Assembly: GCA_029978705.1 (NCBI GenBank)
Contig: JAPOIY010000003.1
Span: forward strand, 1 to 64,000
Direction of reading: 5' to 3'
From: Actinomycetota bacterium
Lineage (GTDB): Bacteria > Actinomycetota > Actinomycetes > S36-B12 > GCA-2699445
Length of the DNA: 64,000 bases
Part shown: piece by piece, positions 40,623-49,872 of the stretch
Position numbering within the stretch: position 1 is the stretch's first letter
Layout: each line of letters starts with the position of its first letter
The notes under the pieces: generated by a model
Seen by the model: only the letters and a program-made list of their open reading frames with translations
Databases searched by the model: none
Told to the model about the DNA's origin: nothing
Made by a program: the position numbers and the translations under genes

Positions 40623-42932
40623 GTGACAGCAGGACCGGGCGAGCAGTCGTTGTTCGACGACCTCGATGGGGCGCTGGCGCAGCGGCGGCAGCCGACCGGC
40701 GGGACGGGCGATCCCGGCGCCCTGCTGACCGACCTCAACCCCGAGCAGCGCGCCGCCGTCGAGCACCGGGGTGCCCCGCTGCTGATCGTCGCCGGTGCCG
40801 GATCGGGCAAGACCCGCGTCCTGACCCGCCGCATCGCCCACCTGCTGGCCACCGGTGACGCGCGGGTGGGGGAGATCCTGGCCATCACCTTCACGAACAA
40901 GGCCGCTGCGGAGATGAAGGAGCGGGTGTCGGAGGCGGTGGGACCCGCCGCCGACCGGATGTGGGTGTCGACGTTCCACTCCGCGTGTGTCCGCATCCTG
41001 CGCCGGGAGGCGGATCGGCTCGGAATGTCCTCGAGCTTCTCCATCTACGACTCCGCTGACAGTCAGCGGCTCATCTCCATGATCACCAAAGACCTGTCCC
41101 TGGACCCCCGCAGATTCACGCCCCGCGGTGTGGCGGCGCGGATCAGCGGACTCAAGAACGAGCTGATCGACTACGAGGAGTTCGCCGCCGGACTGGGAGA
41201 GGACCCCCACCCCCACGACCAGGGCATCGCCGCCGTCTACGCGGAGTACCAGCGGCGGCTGCGGGCGGCGAATGCGATGGACTTCGACGACCTCATCGGC
41301 CACACCGTCGCCGTGCTCCAGTTGTTCCCGGAGGTCGCCACCTACTACCGCCGCCGGTTCCGCCATGTGCTCGTCGACGAGTACCAGGACACCAACCACG
41401 CCCAGTACGTGCTCATCCGGGAGCTTGTGGGCTCGCCGGTGATCCCCGGCGCCGACGCGGCCGGCGAGCCCCCCGCGGAACTGTGTGTCGTCGGCGACGC
41501 CGACCAGTCCATCTACGCGTTCCGGGGGGCGACGATCCGCAACATCCGCGAGTTCGAGAAGGACTTCCCGAACGCGCGGACGCTGTTGCTCGAGCAGAAC
41601 TACCGCAGCACCCAGACCATCCTCAGCGCCGCCAACTCCGTCATCGCGCACAACCCCGACCGCGCGGTCAAGAAACTCTGGACCGCCGGGGCGCCGGGGG
41701 ACCCGATCGTCGGCTACGTGGCGGATGACGAGTACGACGAGGCGCGGTTCATCGTCGGTGAGATCGACCGGCTGGGGGACGCCGGCCGGGCGCGGCCCGG
41801 CGACGTCGCGGTGTTCTACCGCACCAACGCCCAATCCCGCGCCCTGGAGGAGACACTCATCCGGGTCGGACTGCCGTACAAGGTCGTCGGCGCGGTCCGC
41901 TTCTACGAACGCCGCGAGATCCGCGACGCCCTCGCCTATCTGCGGGCGATCGCCAACCCCGATGACGACGTGAGCCTGCGGCGCATCCTGAACGTCCCGA
42001 AGCGGGGCATCGGCGACACCAGCGAAGCGGCCGTGGCGGCCTTCGCCGCCAGTCAGGGTCTCTCGTTCGACGCCGCCTGCGCCCGGGCTGCCGACATCCC
42101 GACGTTGGCGCCGCGCGCCGTGCGGCAGGTCACCGCGTTCCACGACCTGATGGCCCGCCTGCGCGCGCAGGCGGCGGGGGGCGCGCCGCCCGCGGAAGTC
42201 CTCAGCGCTGTGTTGCAGGAGTCCGGGTACCTCGACTCCCTCACCGACTCCGACGACCCGCAGGACCAGAGCCGCGTGGAGAACCTGGGGGAACTGGAGT
42301 CCGTCGCCGTGGACTTCGAGCAGATCGCCGAGGACCCCACGCTGCCCGGCTTCCTCGAACGGGTGTCGCTGGTGGCCGACGCCGACCAGATCCCCGACTC
42401 CGACGCCGGCCAGATCACCCTCATGACCCTGCACACGGCCAAGGGACTCGAATTCCCCGTCGTCTTCCTGACCGGCATGGAGGAGGGGATCTTCCCGCAC
42501 GCCCGCACCTTCGACACCGACGAACTGCCCGAGGAGCGCCGCCTGGCCTACGTGGGCATCACGCGGGCCCGGGAGCTGCTGTACGTCACCCGCGCGGCCA
42601 CGCGGTCCGCGTGGGGGGCGCCGGAGCACCATCCCGCGTCGCGGTTCCTCGCCGAGATCCCCGAGGACCTGGTGCAGTGGCAGCGCACCGGGGCCACCGC
42701 CCGGCGCGAGGAGACGACCTGGTCCCGCCCAGTGCCTCCCGCCCCGCGCCGTTCCTCGGGTACGGCTGTCGTCACCCTGAACAGCGGCGACCGCGTCGTG
42801 CATGACACCTTCGGGATGGGCACGGTGGTCAGTGTTGCGGGGGCGGCGGAGAAGTCGGAGGCCACCATCGACTTCGGGTCCGGCGGCGTCAAACGACTGC
42901 TGCTGCGCTACGCGCGCGTGGAGAAACTCTGA
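40623..42932 (+). CDS. pcrA: ATP-dependent DNA helicase PcrA/UvrD
   Basis: 769 residues. Superfamily-1 3'-5' helicase in repair and replication restart. Motif I is IVAGAGSGKTRVLTRRIAHLL, Ia AITFTNKAAAEMKERV, II LVDEYQDTNHAQY, III GDADQSIYAFRGA, IV QNYRSTQTIL, V TLHTAKGLEFPVVFL and VI EERRLAYVGITRARE. The C-terminal Tudor-like end (NSGDRVVHDTFGMGTVVSV) is typical of PcrA. Its start is probably leaderless. Ends convergent with the lipase gene, 5 bp apart. Confidence 0.96.
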   Translation: MTAGPGEQSLFDDLDGALAQRRQPTGGTGDPGALLTDLNPEQRAAVEHRGAPLLIVAGAGSGKTRVLTRRIAHLLATGDARVGEILAITFTNKAAAEMKERVSEAVGPAADRMWVSTFHSACVRILRREADRLGMSSSFSIYDSADSQRLISMITKDLSLDPRRFTPRGVAARISGLKNELIDYEEFAAGLGEDPHPHDQGIAAVYAEYQRRLRAANAMDFDDLIGHTVAVLQLFPEVATYYRRRFRHVLVDEYQDTNHAQYVLIRELVGSPVIPGADAAGEPPAELCVVGDADQSIYAFRGATIRNIREFEKDFPNARTLLLEQNYRSTQTILSAANSVIAHNPDRAVKKLWTAGAPGDPIVGYVADDEYDEARFIVGEIDRLGDAGRARPGDVAVFYRTNAQSRALEETLIRVGLPYKVVGAVRFYERREIRDALAYLRAIANPDDDVSLRRILNVPKRGIGDTSEAAVAAFAASQGLSFDAACARAADIPTLAPRAVRQVTAFHDLMARLRAQAAGGAPPAEVLSAVLQESGYLDSLTDSDDPQDQSRVENLGELESVAVDFEQIAEDPTLPGFLERVSLVADADQIPDSDAGQITLMTLHTAKGLEFPVVFLTGMEEGIFPHARTFDTDELPEERRLAYVGITRARELLYVTRAATRSAWGAPEHHPASRFLAEIPEDLVQWQRTGATARREETTWSRPVPPAPRRSSGTAVVTLNSGDRVVHDTFGMGTVVSVAGAAEKSEATIDFGSGGVKRLLLRYARVEKL

Positions 42933-42937
42933 CCGGC

Positions 42938-43888
42938 TCAGCCCGCCGGCTGGACGTCCCGGTCGGTCGTGCCCCGCTGGTGGGGCACGCCGGGCGGCCG
43001 CGGCCGGGTGGCGGAGAGGGACGTGACGCCCTCGGTGCGGATCGACCCATCCGGGTCCAGATGCGCCAGCGTCGTGCAGATCTCGTGGACGACCCGACCG
43101 TCCACCGGAAGTGACATGTGCCCCACCCCGCGCACGAACACGTTGCGCGCGTTCAGGTCGGGGTGGACGATGCGGGCGTTGCGTTTGGGCATGATCACCT
43201 GGTCGAGGTCCGACCACAGCGCCAGGAACCGGGTGCGGCACCCCGGCGCCGGCTCGTCGAACTCCCGGATGACATCCGACCCGGGCTTCATCTGCTGCGA
43301 CACTGGGATGGGGAAGAAACGGGCCGGGGATGACCCGCCATGCGGGCTGCCCAACGTGACGAGGGTGTGCACCCGCTCGTCGCCCCCCATCCGCTGCACG
43401 TAGTAGCGCGCGACCAGACCCCCCATCGAGTGGCCCACCACGTGGACCCGCTCGTACCCCGTCTCGCGCACCACCTCGTCCACGAGCTCCGCCAGCCGGG
43501 CTGCCACCTTGCGGATGTCCATGGCGAAGGGGGAGTAGTTCAGCGCCACCGTGCGGCCGAAGCCGCGACGGCGCAGGCCACGGCGGAGCAGTGTGAAGAT
43601 CGTGCGGTTGTCGACCACGCCATGCACCAGGATGATCGGGGTGCCCGCCGCCTCGACGTCGCCGATGATGAGGCCGCGGCGCACCGGCGGCAGGCCGTCC
43701 AGGTTGTGGCGTTCGACCTCGGCGCGGGCCTTCTCCTCGGCCAGCCCCAGCGGGTACATGGCCACGTGGGTGGTCACCCACGCCACTTCGACGGCCGTCC
43801 CGCGCAGACCCCGGGCACTCAGCACCGCCCGCAGTCCGCGCCGGGTGGTGCGGCGCAGCCGCTGCGTGCGGCGGGGCTTGTCGCTCAC
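42938..43888 (-). CDS. Alpha/beta-hydrolase lipase/esterase
   Basis: 316 residues. The oxyanion region is IILVHGVVDNRTIF, the nucleophile elbow VVGHSMGGLVARYYVQ, and the substrate-side LVTLGSPHGGSSPARFF loop is typical of triacylglycerol lipases. The His is in RGVGHMSLPVD. The first 40 residues are Arg-rich, and there is no signal peptide. GTG 43888 is preceded, 8 nt away, by TAGGTT (43897-43902, minus strand). Divergent from the phospholipase-D-like lipoprotein operon, sharing a 127-bp intergenic region. Confidence 0.85.
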   Translation of the reverse strand: MSDKPRRTQRLRRTTRRGLRAVLSARGLRGTAVEVAWVTTHVAMYPLGLAEEKARAEVERHNLDGLPPVRRGLIIGDVEAAGTPIILVHGVVDNRTIFTLLRRGLRRRGFGRTVALNYSPFAMDIRKVAARLAELVDEVVRETGYERVHVVGHSMGGLVARYYVQRMGGDERVHTLVTLGSPHGGSSPARFFPIPVSQQMKPGSDVIREFDEPAPGCRTRFLALWSDLDQVIMPKRNARIVHPDLNARNVFVRGVGHMSLPVDGRVVHEICTTLAHLDPDGSIRTEGVTSLSATRPRPPGVPHQRGTTDRDVQPAG

Positions 43889-44003
43889 AACAGCAGAACC
43901 TAACCCAGTGCCCCCCGACAAAGAAGACTCGGCGGGCGTGAGTGTCGCGAATGCCGGTTTCGCGGTCTCGGCGCACCGGGTCTCCTGGACCCGTGGTTCG
44001 GAC

Positions 44004-44009
44004 TAGTCT
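44004..44009 (+). promoter_or_regulatory. -10 hexamer, probably leaderless (PLD lipoprotein operon)
   Basis: TAGTCT ends 6 nt before ATG 44016, with no ribosome binding site. It is the only promoter-like site seen for the three-gene operon. Confidence 0.45.
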
Positions 44010-44015
44010 CCTGGC

Positions 44016-45095
44016 ATGCGCCGCGGCCTTCTCGCCCTCCTCCTGCCGCTCCTGCCCCTGACGGCCTGCTCGTCCGGGACCGGCTCCCCCGGCAGCAGCG
44101 CCATGCCCTCCTACGAGATGCCCACCGCCTCGTACTCCCCGCCGGCGGCAGCCCGGACCACCCCGCCGGACCGCATCACCCTCGCCAACGTCCAGCCCGA
44201 CGATGGCATCGCCCCCGTGGTCCGGTTCGTCCGGTCCGCCCGGACATCCGTCGACATCTCCATCTACCGCCTCGACAGCGACTACCGCGCCATCGTGCGT
44301 CCGCTGTCCGAGATCGCGGCGGCCGGCATCCCGGTGCGGATCTCGATCTCGCGGCAACTCGTCGGCATGCCCAACCCCCCTGAAGGAAACGCCAGCCAGC
44401 GCAAGGACGCCAAGGCGCTGCGGGCGAAGGGCCTGCAGGTGGCCCTGAGCCGCCCCGAGTTCCACTACGGGCACGAGAAGGCGATCATCGTCGACGCCGG
44501 AACCCGGCGGGAACGGGCGATGATCGCCGACTGGAACCTGCAGGCCAGCTACTTCGGACCCAACCAGTACGGGCCGGTCGGTGCCCGCGGCATGGCGGTG
44601 GTCGACACCGACCGGGCGGACGTGGCCACCATCGCCGCCTACTTCGACGCGAACTGGCCGCCCTACCAGCGGTGGCCGGTCAGTGACCGGGACAGCCTCG
44701 TCTGGAGTCCCAGCGGCGTCGAGTACTCCCCGGTGGGCAACAGCGTGGCCGCTCTCACCTCCTTCATCGCGGGCGCCGACCACACCCTCGACGTGTATGC
44801 CGAGTACATCCAGGACAACTCGTTCGTCCTGCCGATGATCATGGACCGGGCCCGGTCCGGCGTCGTGGTGCGCGTCGTCGGCAACTCCAGCGGCCAGTCG
44901 CCGCAGATCACCCAGCAGCTGCGCGACGCCGGGGTGCAGGTCCGGTTCGACCCCACCAACCGTCACCAGGCGCCCCGGTCGACCATGTTCGTGCACTCGA
45001 AGTCGATGGTCGCCGACGCCGGCACCCCGGACGCCCGCGCGTTCGTCGGCTCCCAGAACGAGTTCATCAACGAGTCCCTGGAGGCGATCCTGTAA
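44016..45095 (+). CDS. Phospholipase-D-fold lipoprotein A, cut by an in-frame TAA
   Basis: 359 residues up to the TAA. Lipoprotein signal MRRGLLALLLPLLPLTAC (lipobox LTAC, lipidated Cys18), then a Ser/Pro-rich linker. Two HxKxxxxD motifs are intact: H153-E-K155...D160 and H327-S-K329...D334, each followed by a conserved Asn. The reading frame continues after the TAA for 51 more codons to a stop overlapping the next gene, and that tail aligns with the paralogue 45248-46360. The stop therefore looks like a recent nonsense change, or a sequencing error. Both catalytic halves are upstream of it, so partial function is possible. PLD-fold enzymes cleave or transfer phosphodiesters. Confidence 0.82.
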   Translation: MRRGLLALLLPLLPLTACSSGTGSPGSSAMPSYEMPTASYSPPAAARTTPPDRITLANVQPDDGIAPVVRFVRSARTSVDISIYRLDSDYRAIVRPLSEIAAAGIPVRISISRQLVGMPNPPEGNASQRKDAKALRAKGLQVALSRPEFHYGHEKAIIVDAGTRRERAMIADWNLQASYFGPNQYGPVGARGMAVVDTDRADVATIAAYFDANWPPYQRWPVSDRDSLVWSPSGVEYSPVGNSVAALTSFIAGADHTLDVYAEYIQDNSFVLPMIMDRARSGVVVRVVGNSSGQSPQITQQLRDAGVQVRFDPTNRHQAPRSTMFVHSKSMVADAGTPDARAFVGSQNEFINESLEAIL

Positions 45096-45251
45096 CTCGG
45101 CGCGCTCGTCACCGACCCGCCCACCGTCGCCCGGATCCACAACATCTTCCAGACCGACTTCAACCGGTCCACCGAGACCCAGGCGTCCCCCCGTCCTTCC
45201 CCCTCCCCCACCCCGTCAGCCAGTCCCTCCCCGTCGGCGGCCGCGTCGTGA
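45096..45251 (+). pseudogene. 3' remainder of PLD lipoprotein A beyond the TAA
   Basis: In frame with 44016-45095. It reads LGALVTDPPTVARIHNIFQTDF and then a Pro/Ser-rich tail, ending with TGA at 45249-45251. The paralogue has ELGVLLTDPASRARLAATFDRDF at the same place, so the TAA replaces the Glu codon. The TGA overlaps the next GTG by four bases, the arrangement expected for the undamaged operon. Confidence 0.8.
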
Positions 45252-46360
45252 GGGCGGGCGCGGTCGCACTTCTGGCGGGGCTGTCCCTGGCCGCCTGCGC
45301 CCCCGCGCCGTCCCCGCCGTCCTCCGGGCAGCCGCTGGCGGGCGGTGCCGTGACCACCGACCGGATCGCACTGGTGACGGTCCAGCCCGACGACGGGGTG
45401 CGCCCCGTCATCCGTTTCGTGGACGGCGCCCGGCGCACCCTCGACATCGCGGTGTACCAGCTCGATCCGCACTACCGGCCGGTGCGCCGCGCCCTGCAGC
45501 GAGCAGTTGCCCGCGGGGTGAAGGTGCGGGTCCTGCTGTCCCGGCGCATCTACCCGCCGGGGTCCCGCAACGACAACCCCGCCGACGTGCGCGCCCTGCA
45601 GCGGCTGGGGGTCGAGGCCGCCCTGAGCAGCCCTCACTACAGCTACGCGCACTGGAAGACGCTGGTTCGGGATGCCCGGACCGGGGCCGGGGAAGCCCTG
45701 GTGTGCGACTTCAACCTGGAGGCTAGCTACTTCCACCCCGACCCGGCCTTCCCCAAGGAGGGGGGCACCCGCGGGATGGCGGCCCGCGACACCGACCGGC
45801 GCGACATCGCGGAGATCTCCGCGGCGTTCGCGGCCGACTGGCCCCCCTACGCCGACCAGCCCCCCGCTGACCGGCCCAACCTGGTGTGGGCCCCGGCGGG
45901 GGCCCGGTACGACCCGCAGGGCAACGCCACCGCTGCGCTCAGCAGCCTGATCACCGGAGCCGAACGCTCGATCGACGCGTACATCCAGGAGCTGCCCGTC
46001 CCCTCCGAGCTCCTCGGGCCGCTGGTGGCCCGCGCGCAGGCCGGCGTGGCTGTCCGCATCATCAGCAACAAGGGCGGCATGGACGACTCCGTGGCCCGGT
46101 TGCAGGGCGCCGGCGTCCAGATCCGGTACGGGCCGGCGGCCGTCGACGGCAGCGGCCGTCCCCTGTACATCCACTCCAAATCGATCCTGGTCGACGGCGC
46201 CACCGACCGCGGGGTCGCCTTCCTGGGCTCGGAGAACCCGTTCGTGAACATGTCCCTGAACACCGAGCGGGAACTCGGGGTGCTCCTGACCGACCCGGCC
46301 TCCCGGGCCCGCCTGGCGGCCACCTTCGACCGCGACTTCGCCGCGGCGGCCCCCGCATGA
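45248..46360 (+). CDS. Phospholipase-D-fold lipoprotein B
   Basis: 370 residues. Lipoprotein signal MRAGAVALLAGLSLAAC (Cys17). Two complete HKD motifs: H135-W-K137...D142 and H309-S-K311...D316, with GSENPFVN after the second. It shares with lipoprotein A the layout DRI-LVTVQPDDGVRPVIRFV, DFNLEASYF and ADWPPY, so the pair arose by tandem duplication. Substrate not known: phospholipid, nucleic acid or another phosphodiester outside the cell. GTG 45248 and ATGA at the end couple it to both neighbours. Confidence 0.9.
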   Translation: MRAGAVALLAGLSLAACAPAPSPPSSGQPLAGGAVTTDRIALVTVQPDDGVRPVIRFVDGARRTLDIAVYQLDPHYRPVRRALQRAVARGVKVRVLLSRRIYPPGSRNDNPADVRALQRLGVEAALSSPHYSYAHWKTLVRDARTGAGEALVCDFNLEASYFHPDPAFPKEGGTRGMAARDTDRRDIAEISAAFAADWPPYADQPPADRPNLVWAPAGARYDPQGNATAALSSLITGAERSIDAYIQELPVPSELLGPLVARAQAGVAVRIISNKGGMDDSVARLQGAGVQIRYGPAAVDGSGRPLYIHSKSILVDGATDRGVAFLGSENPFVNMSLNTERELGVLLTDPASRARLAATFDRDFAAAAPA

Positions 46361-47679
46361 GCCCCCGGTATTCGCGCCGCGACGTCCTGCGTCTCGCGGG
46401 CCTCGCCGCCCTGGCCGCCGGAGCGGCCGCGTGCGGTCCCGGCGCCGGGCCGGCGCCGCCCCCGAGCCGGTCCCCGTCCGGCTACCTGACGGACGCCCAG
46501 CAGGCCGCCGAGCTGGTGGCCGCCGGCGCCCGCGCCGCTGCCGCCGCCGGATCGTTCGGGATCGCCGGCGCGATCATCGACAACTCCACCGGATCGGTGG
46601 TGCACCAACTGCCGAACCGGGTGTTCCGGCGGCTGCGGGCGACGGTCGCGGTCAGCCCGGGGGAGATCTTCACGTGGGACCCCACCGCGCACGGCGAACG
46701 GCAGCTCGTCTACTGGTACTTCGCGAACCGTCACCGCTTGGGTCTGCCCGCCGCGCGGGACCTCACCGTGGTGACGTCGCTGGACCCCTGCGTCATGTGC
46801 ACGGGCGCCCTCGCGACTGCCGGCTTCAACGCCGCCGTCGTGGCGATGGACACCTTCAGCGGCATCAACTTCCGGGGGGACGGCCGGTTCGCCGATCTCC
46901 CGGAACCCGTGCGGACCCGCGTGCGGGACAGCTTCGGGTACTACGCCATCACCGGTGGCCGGCCCTACCAGGGGGGAGACGCGGTGGCTTTCGCCGACAC
47001 TGCCATCACCCAGGCCGCCTACGACGACTGCGAGAGCGTCTACCAGTCCAGCGCGAAGGCGGTGCGCAGCGCGCGGCAGGCCACCAACACCCCGCCCGAC
47101 CGCTTGCGCGACCCCGGCACGTGGAAGACCGCCGCCCCCATCCGGGCTGCCTTCCGCCGTTCCTACCCCGAGGCCTTCACCCACCGGCTCGACGACTTCC
47201 GCCGTCCCGACCGCACCCTGCGCCGGATGCTGGAACGCCTGGTCACCGACACCGCCGGTGCGGACAACGCCGTGGCCTTCGTCGACCCGTTCGGCAATGT
47301 CGTCACCGCCGCTGCGGGCCCCCACCCGGCCAACCCCGCCGCCACGGGATTCATGACGGCCGCGCAGGCATATGGCCGGACCCGCTTCGCCCTCACCGAC
47401 GACAAGGACACCACCGGGCCGGCCCGGCGCAGCCTCACCAGCCCCATGTTCGGCACGTTCGTGTGGCTGACCGCCCCGGACCCGCGCAGGACCACGACCA
47501 TCGAGGACCTCGGCGGCTTCGGGTCCACCATGCAGGCGGCCATCCCGCAGCGCCGTCCCAGCGCGTTCCAGTTCTACGACAAGCCGCACCGCGGCTCGGT
47601 CGCGGAACTGCGGCAGGTGGCGCAGGCGTTGCCGCCGCTGTACTCCCAACTCGTGCGGATCGACCCGCAGCAGGTGTGA
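46357..47679 (+). CDS. Tat-exported lipoprotein with zinc deaminase domain
   Basis: 440 residues. The N-terminus is a twin-Arg signal (SRRDVLRLAGLAALAAGAAAC, probable lipidated Cys26). The CMP/tRNA-deaminase-fold zinc site is visible: H112-G-E114 and P144-C145-V-M-C148 (SLDPCVMCTGAL), spaced as in nucleoside and base deaminases. A second region (about 300-345, NAVAFVDPFGNVVTAAAG) resembles the start of another deaminase-like domain but lacks the zinc ligands. Tat export fits a protein folded with its metal before secretion. An exported deaminase is unusual; the substrate is unknown. ATG 46357 overlaps gene B. Confidence 0.8.
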   Translation: MSPRYSRRDVLRLAGLAALAAGAAACGPGAGPAPPPSRSPSGYLTDAQQAAELVAAGARAAAAAGSFGIAGAIIDNSTGSVVHQLPNRVFRRLRATVAVSPGEIFTWDPTAHGERQLVYWYFANRHRLGLPAARDLTVVTSLDPCVMCTGALATAGFNAAVVAMDTFSGINFRGDGRFADLPEPVRTRVRDSFGYYAITGGRPYQGGDAVAFADTAITQAAYDDCESVYQSSAKAVRSARQATNTPPDRLRDPGTWKTAAPIRAAFRRSYPEAFTHRLDDFRRPDRTLRRMLERLVTDTAGADNAVAFVDPFGNVVTAAAGPHPANPAATGFMTAAQAYGRTRFALTDDKDTTGPARRSLTSPMFGTFVWLTAPDPRRTTTIEDLGGFGSTMQAAIPQRRPSAFQFYDKPHRGSVAELRQVAQALPPLYSQLVRIDPQQV

Positions 47680-47754
47680 GGCGGCGACCCGGTGACCGGC
47701 CACCCACCTGTCGCCGGATAACCTGACGGCGCGAACGCTGAGGAGGACCGGCGG

Positions 47755-48930
47755 ATGGATCTGTTCGAGTACCAGGCCAAGCACCTGTTCCGGGAACACG
47801 GTGTCCCCGTTGTCCCGGGAGACGTGTGCAGCACGCCGGAACTGGCCCGGGAGGCGGCCCGCAAGATCGGTACCACCGTGGTCGTCAAGGCCCAGGTCAA
47901 GACCGGCGGCCGTGGCAAGGCCGGGGGCGTCAAACTGGCCGAGAGCCCCGACGAGGCCTTCGCCCGCGCCCAGGACATCCTGGGCATGGACATCAAGGGT
48001 CACACCGTGCGCAAGGTGCTCGTCACCGAGGCGGCGGACATCGCCGAGGAGTACTACGTCTCCTTCCTGCTCGACCGCGCCGACCGCGCCTTCCTGGCCA
48101 TGGCGTCGGTGGCCGGCGGCATCGACATCGAGGAGGTCGCGGCCACCAACCCCGAAGCGCTGGCCAAGATCCGGGTCGACGCCCTCGCGGGGGTCGACGA
48201 CGCCAAGGCGGCCGAGATCGTGGCTGCGGCTGGCTTCCCGGCCGAGGTCGCCGATGAGATCGCCGGCGTCCTCACCAGTCTGTGGGACGTCCTGGTCAAC
48301 GAGGACGCCACACTGGTCGAGGTCAACCCCCTGGTCCGCACCCCGGACGGCCGCATCCTGGCCCTCGACGGGAAGGTGACGCTGGACGAGAACGCCGACT
48401 ACCGGCACGCGTCGCACGCCGACATGGTCGACACCGCGGACACGGACCCGCTCGAACTGCGGGCCAAGGAACTCGACCTCAACTACGTCAAACTCACCGG
48501 CGAGGTGGGCATCATCGGCAACGGCGCCGGCCTGGTCATGTCGACCCTCGACGTCGTCGCCTACGCCGGCGAGGAGTTCGGCGGGGTGAAACCCGCGAAC
48601 TTCCTCGACATCGGGGGCGGTGCCAGCGCCCAGGTGATGGCCAACGGACTCGACATCGTGCTGAACGACCCCGAGGTGAAAGCGGTGTTCGTCAACGTGT
48701 TCGGGGGGATCACCGCCTGCGACGCGGTGGCCAACGGCATCGTGGGCGCCCTCGACCTCCTCGCCGCGAAGGGCGAGACGGTCACCAAGCCGATCGTGTG
48801 CCGCATCGACGGCAACAACGCCGCCGAGGGGCGGCGGATCCTGAACGAGGCCGAGCACGAGGTCATCGAGCTCGTCGAGACCATGGACGACGCCGCGCGC
48901 CGCGTGGCCCAGTTGGCCGCACAAGCCTGA
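47755..48930 (+). CDS. sucC: Succinyl-CoA synthetase beta subunit
   Basis: 391 residues. [24 protein letters not shown] and the ATP-grasp motifs [20 protein letters not shown] and LVEVNPLV are diagnostic. [14 protein letters not shown] and [19 protein letters not shown] form the CoA-ligase half. TCA-cycle enzyme making ATP or GTP from succinyl-CoA. ATG 47755 follows GAGGAGG, and a -10-like TAACCT lies at 47719-47724. Confidence 0.97.
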   Translation: MDLFEYQAKHLFREHGVPVVPGDVCSTPELAREAARKIGTTVVVKAQVKTGGRGKAGGVKLAESPDEAFARAQDILGMDIKGHTVRKVLVTEAADIAEEYYVSFLLDRADRAFLAMASVAGGIDIEEVAATNPEALAKIRVDALAGVDDAKAAEIVAAAGFPAEVADEIAGVLTSLWDVLVNEDATLVEVNPLVRTPDGRILALDGKVTLDENADYRHASHADMVDTADTDPLELRAKELDLNYVKLTGEVGIIGNGAGLVMSTLDVVAYAGEEFGGVKPANFLDIGGGASAQVMANGLDIVLNDPEVKAVFVNVFGGITACDAVANGIVGALDLLAAKGETVTKPIVCRIDGNNAAEGRRILNEAEHEVIELVETMDDAARRVAQLAAQA

Positions 48931-48941
48931 GGAGAAACAGC

Positions 48942-49811
48942 ATGTCCATCTTCCTTGACGCGGACAGCCGCCTGCTGGTGCAGGGGATGACCGGTTCCGA
49001 AGGCACCAAGCACACGCGGCGCATGGTCGCCAGCGGCGCCCAGGTGGTGGCCGGGGTGACACCCGGCAAGGCCGGGCAGGAGGTCGACGGGATCCCCGTG
49101 TTCGACTCGGTGGGGGACGCGATGGCCGCCACCGGCGCCAACGTCTCCGTCGTCTTCGTGCCGCCCCGGTTCACCAAGGGCGCCGTGGTGGAGGCGGTGG
49201 ACGCGGGTATGCCGCTGGTGGTGGTGATCACCGAGGGTGTCCCCGTCATGGACACCGCCGCGTTCTTCCAGTACGCCCAGGACGCGGGCACGACCCGCAT
49301 CATCGGGCCCAACTGCCCCGGCATCATCTCTCCCGGCAAGAGCAACGCGGGCATCATCCCCGCCGACATCGCCAAGGCGGGACGCATCGGGCTGGTGAGC
49401 AAGTCCGGCACGCTGACCTACCAGATGATGTACGAACTGCGGGACATCGGCTTCTCCACGTGTGTGGGGATCGGGGGCGACCCCATCATCGGCACGACCC
49501 ACATCGACTGCCTGGCGGCTTTCGAGGACGACCCCGAGACCGACGCCATCGTCATGATCGGTGAGATCGGCGGCGACGCCGAGGAGCGCGCGGCCGCCTT
49601 CATCGCCGACCACGTCACCAAGCCCGTCGTCGGCTACGTCGCCGGCTTCACCGCCCCCGAGGGCAAGACGATGGGCCACGCCGGCGCGATCGTGTCCGGC
49701 TCCGCCGGGACCGCGGCCGCCAAGCAGGAGGCCCTGGAAGCCGTTGGGGTGAAGGTGGGCCGCACCCCCAGCGAGACCGCCGCCCTCATGCGGGAGATCA
49801 TGACCGCGTGA
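48942..49811 (+). CDS. sucD: Succinyl-CoA synthetase alpha subunit
   Basis: 289 residues. [28 protein letters not shown] is the CoA-binding start, and [20 protein letters not shown] and the active-site His in [12 protein letters not shown] are conserved. Partner of SucC, encoded 11 nt upstream, with GAGGAG before ATG 48942. Confidence 0.97.
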   Translation: MSIFLDADSRLLVQGMTGSEGTKHTRRMVASGAQVVAGVTPGKAGQEVDGIPVFDSVGDAMAATGANVSVVFVPPRFTKGAVVEAVDAGMPLVVVITEGVPVMDTAAFFQYAQDAGTTRIIGPNCPGIISPGKSNAGIIPADIAKAGRIGLVSKSGTLTYQMMYELRDIGFSTCVGIGGDPIIGTTHIDCLAAFEDDPETDAIVMIGEIGGDAEERAAAFIADHVTKPVVGYVAGFTAPEGKTMGHAGAIVSGSAGTAAAKQEALEAVGVKVGRTPSETAALMREIMTA

Positions 49812-49830
49812 TTGCGCGACTCGCGCAATC
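49810..49830 (+). terminator. Hairpin at the sucD stop
   Basis: GATTGCGCG-ACT-CGCGCAATC is a perfect 9-bp stem that begins inside the sucD TGA. No U-tract, but the position is right for termination of sucCD. Confidence 0.6.
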
Positions 49831-49872
49831 GGCTGCCCGGACACCCGTCCTGAGGATGACACCATCTGCGAT

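Noticed and set aside
40332..45140. Minus-strand open frame of about 1,600 codons across pcrA, the lipase and PLD lipoprotein A
   Set aside because: Antisense frames stay open at this GC content. The plus-strand pcrA has all seven helicase motifs and the PLD gene has two HKD motifs. The antisense translation is Arg/Gly/His-rich and shows no family.
44016..45251. TAA in PLD lipoprotein A as programmed readthrough
   Set aside because: No stop-codon context or downstream structure supports recoding. A point mutation or base error is simpler.
45847..49062. Minus-strand open frame of about 1,070 codons opposite the deaminase and sucCD
   Set aside because: Same cause; sucC and sucD on the plus strand are unmistakable.
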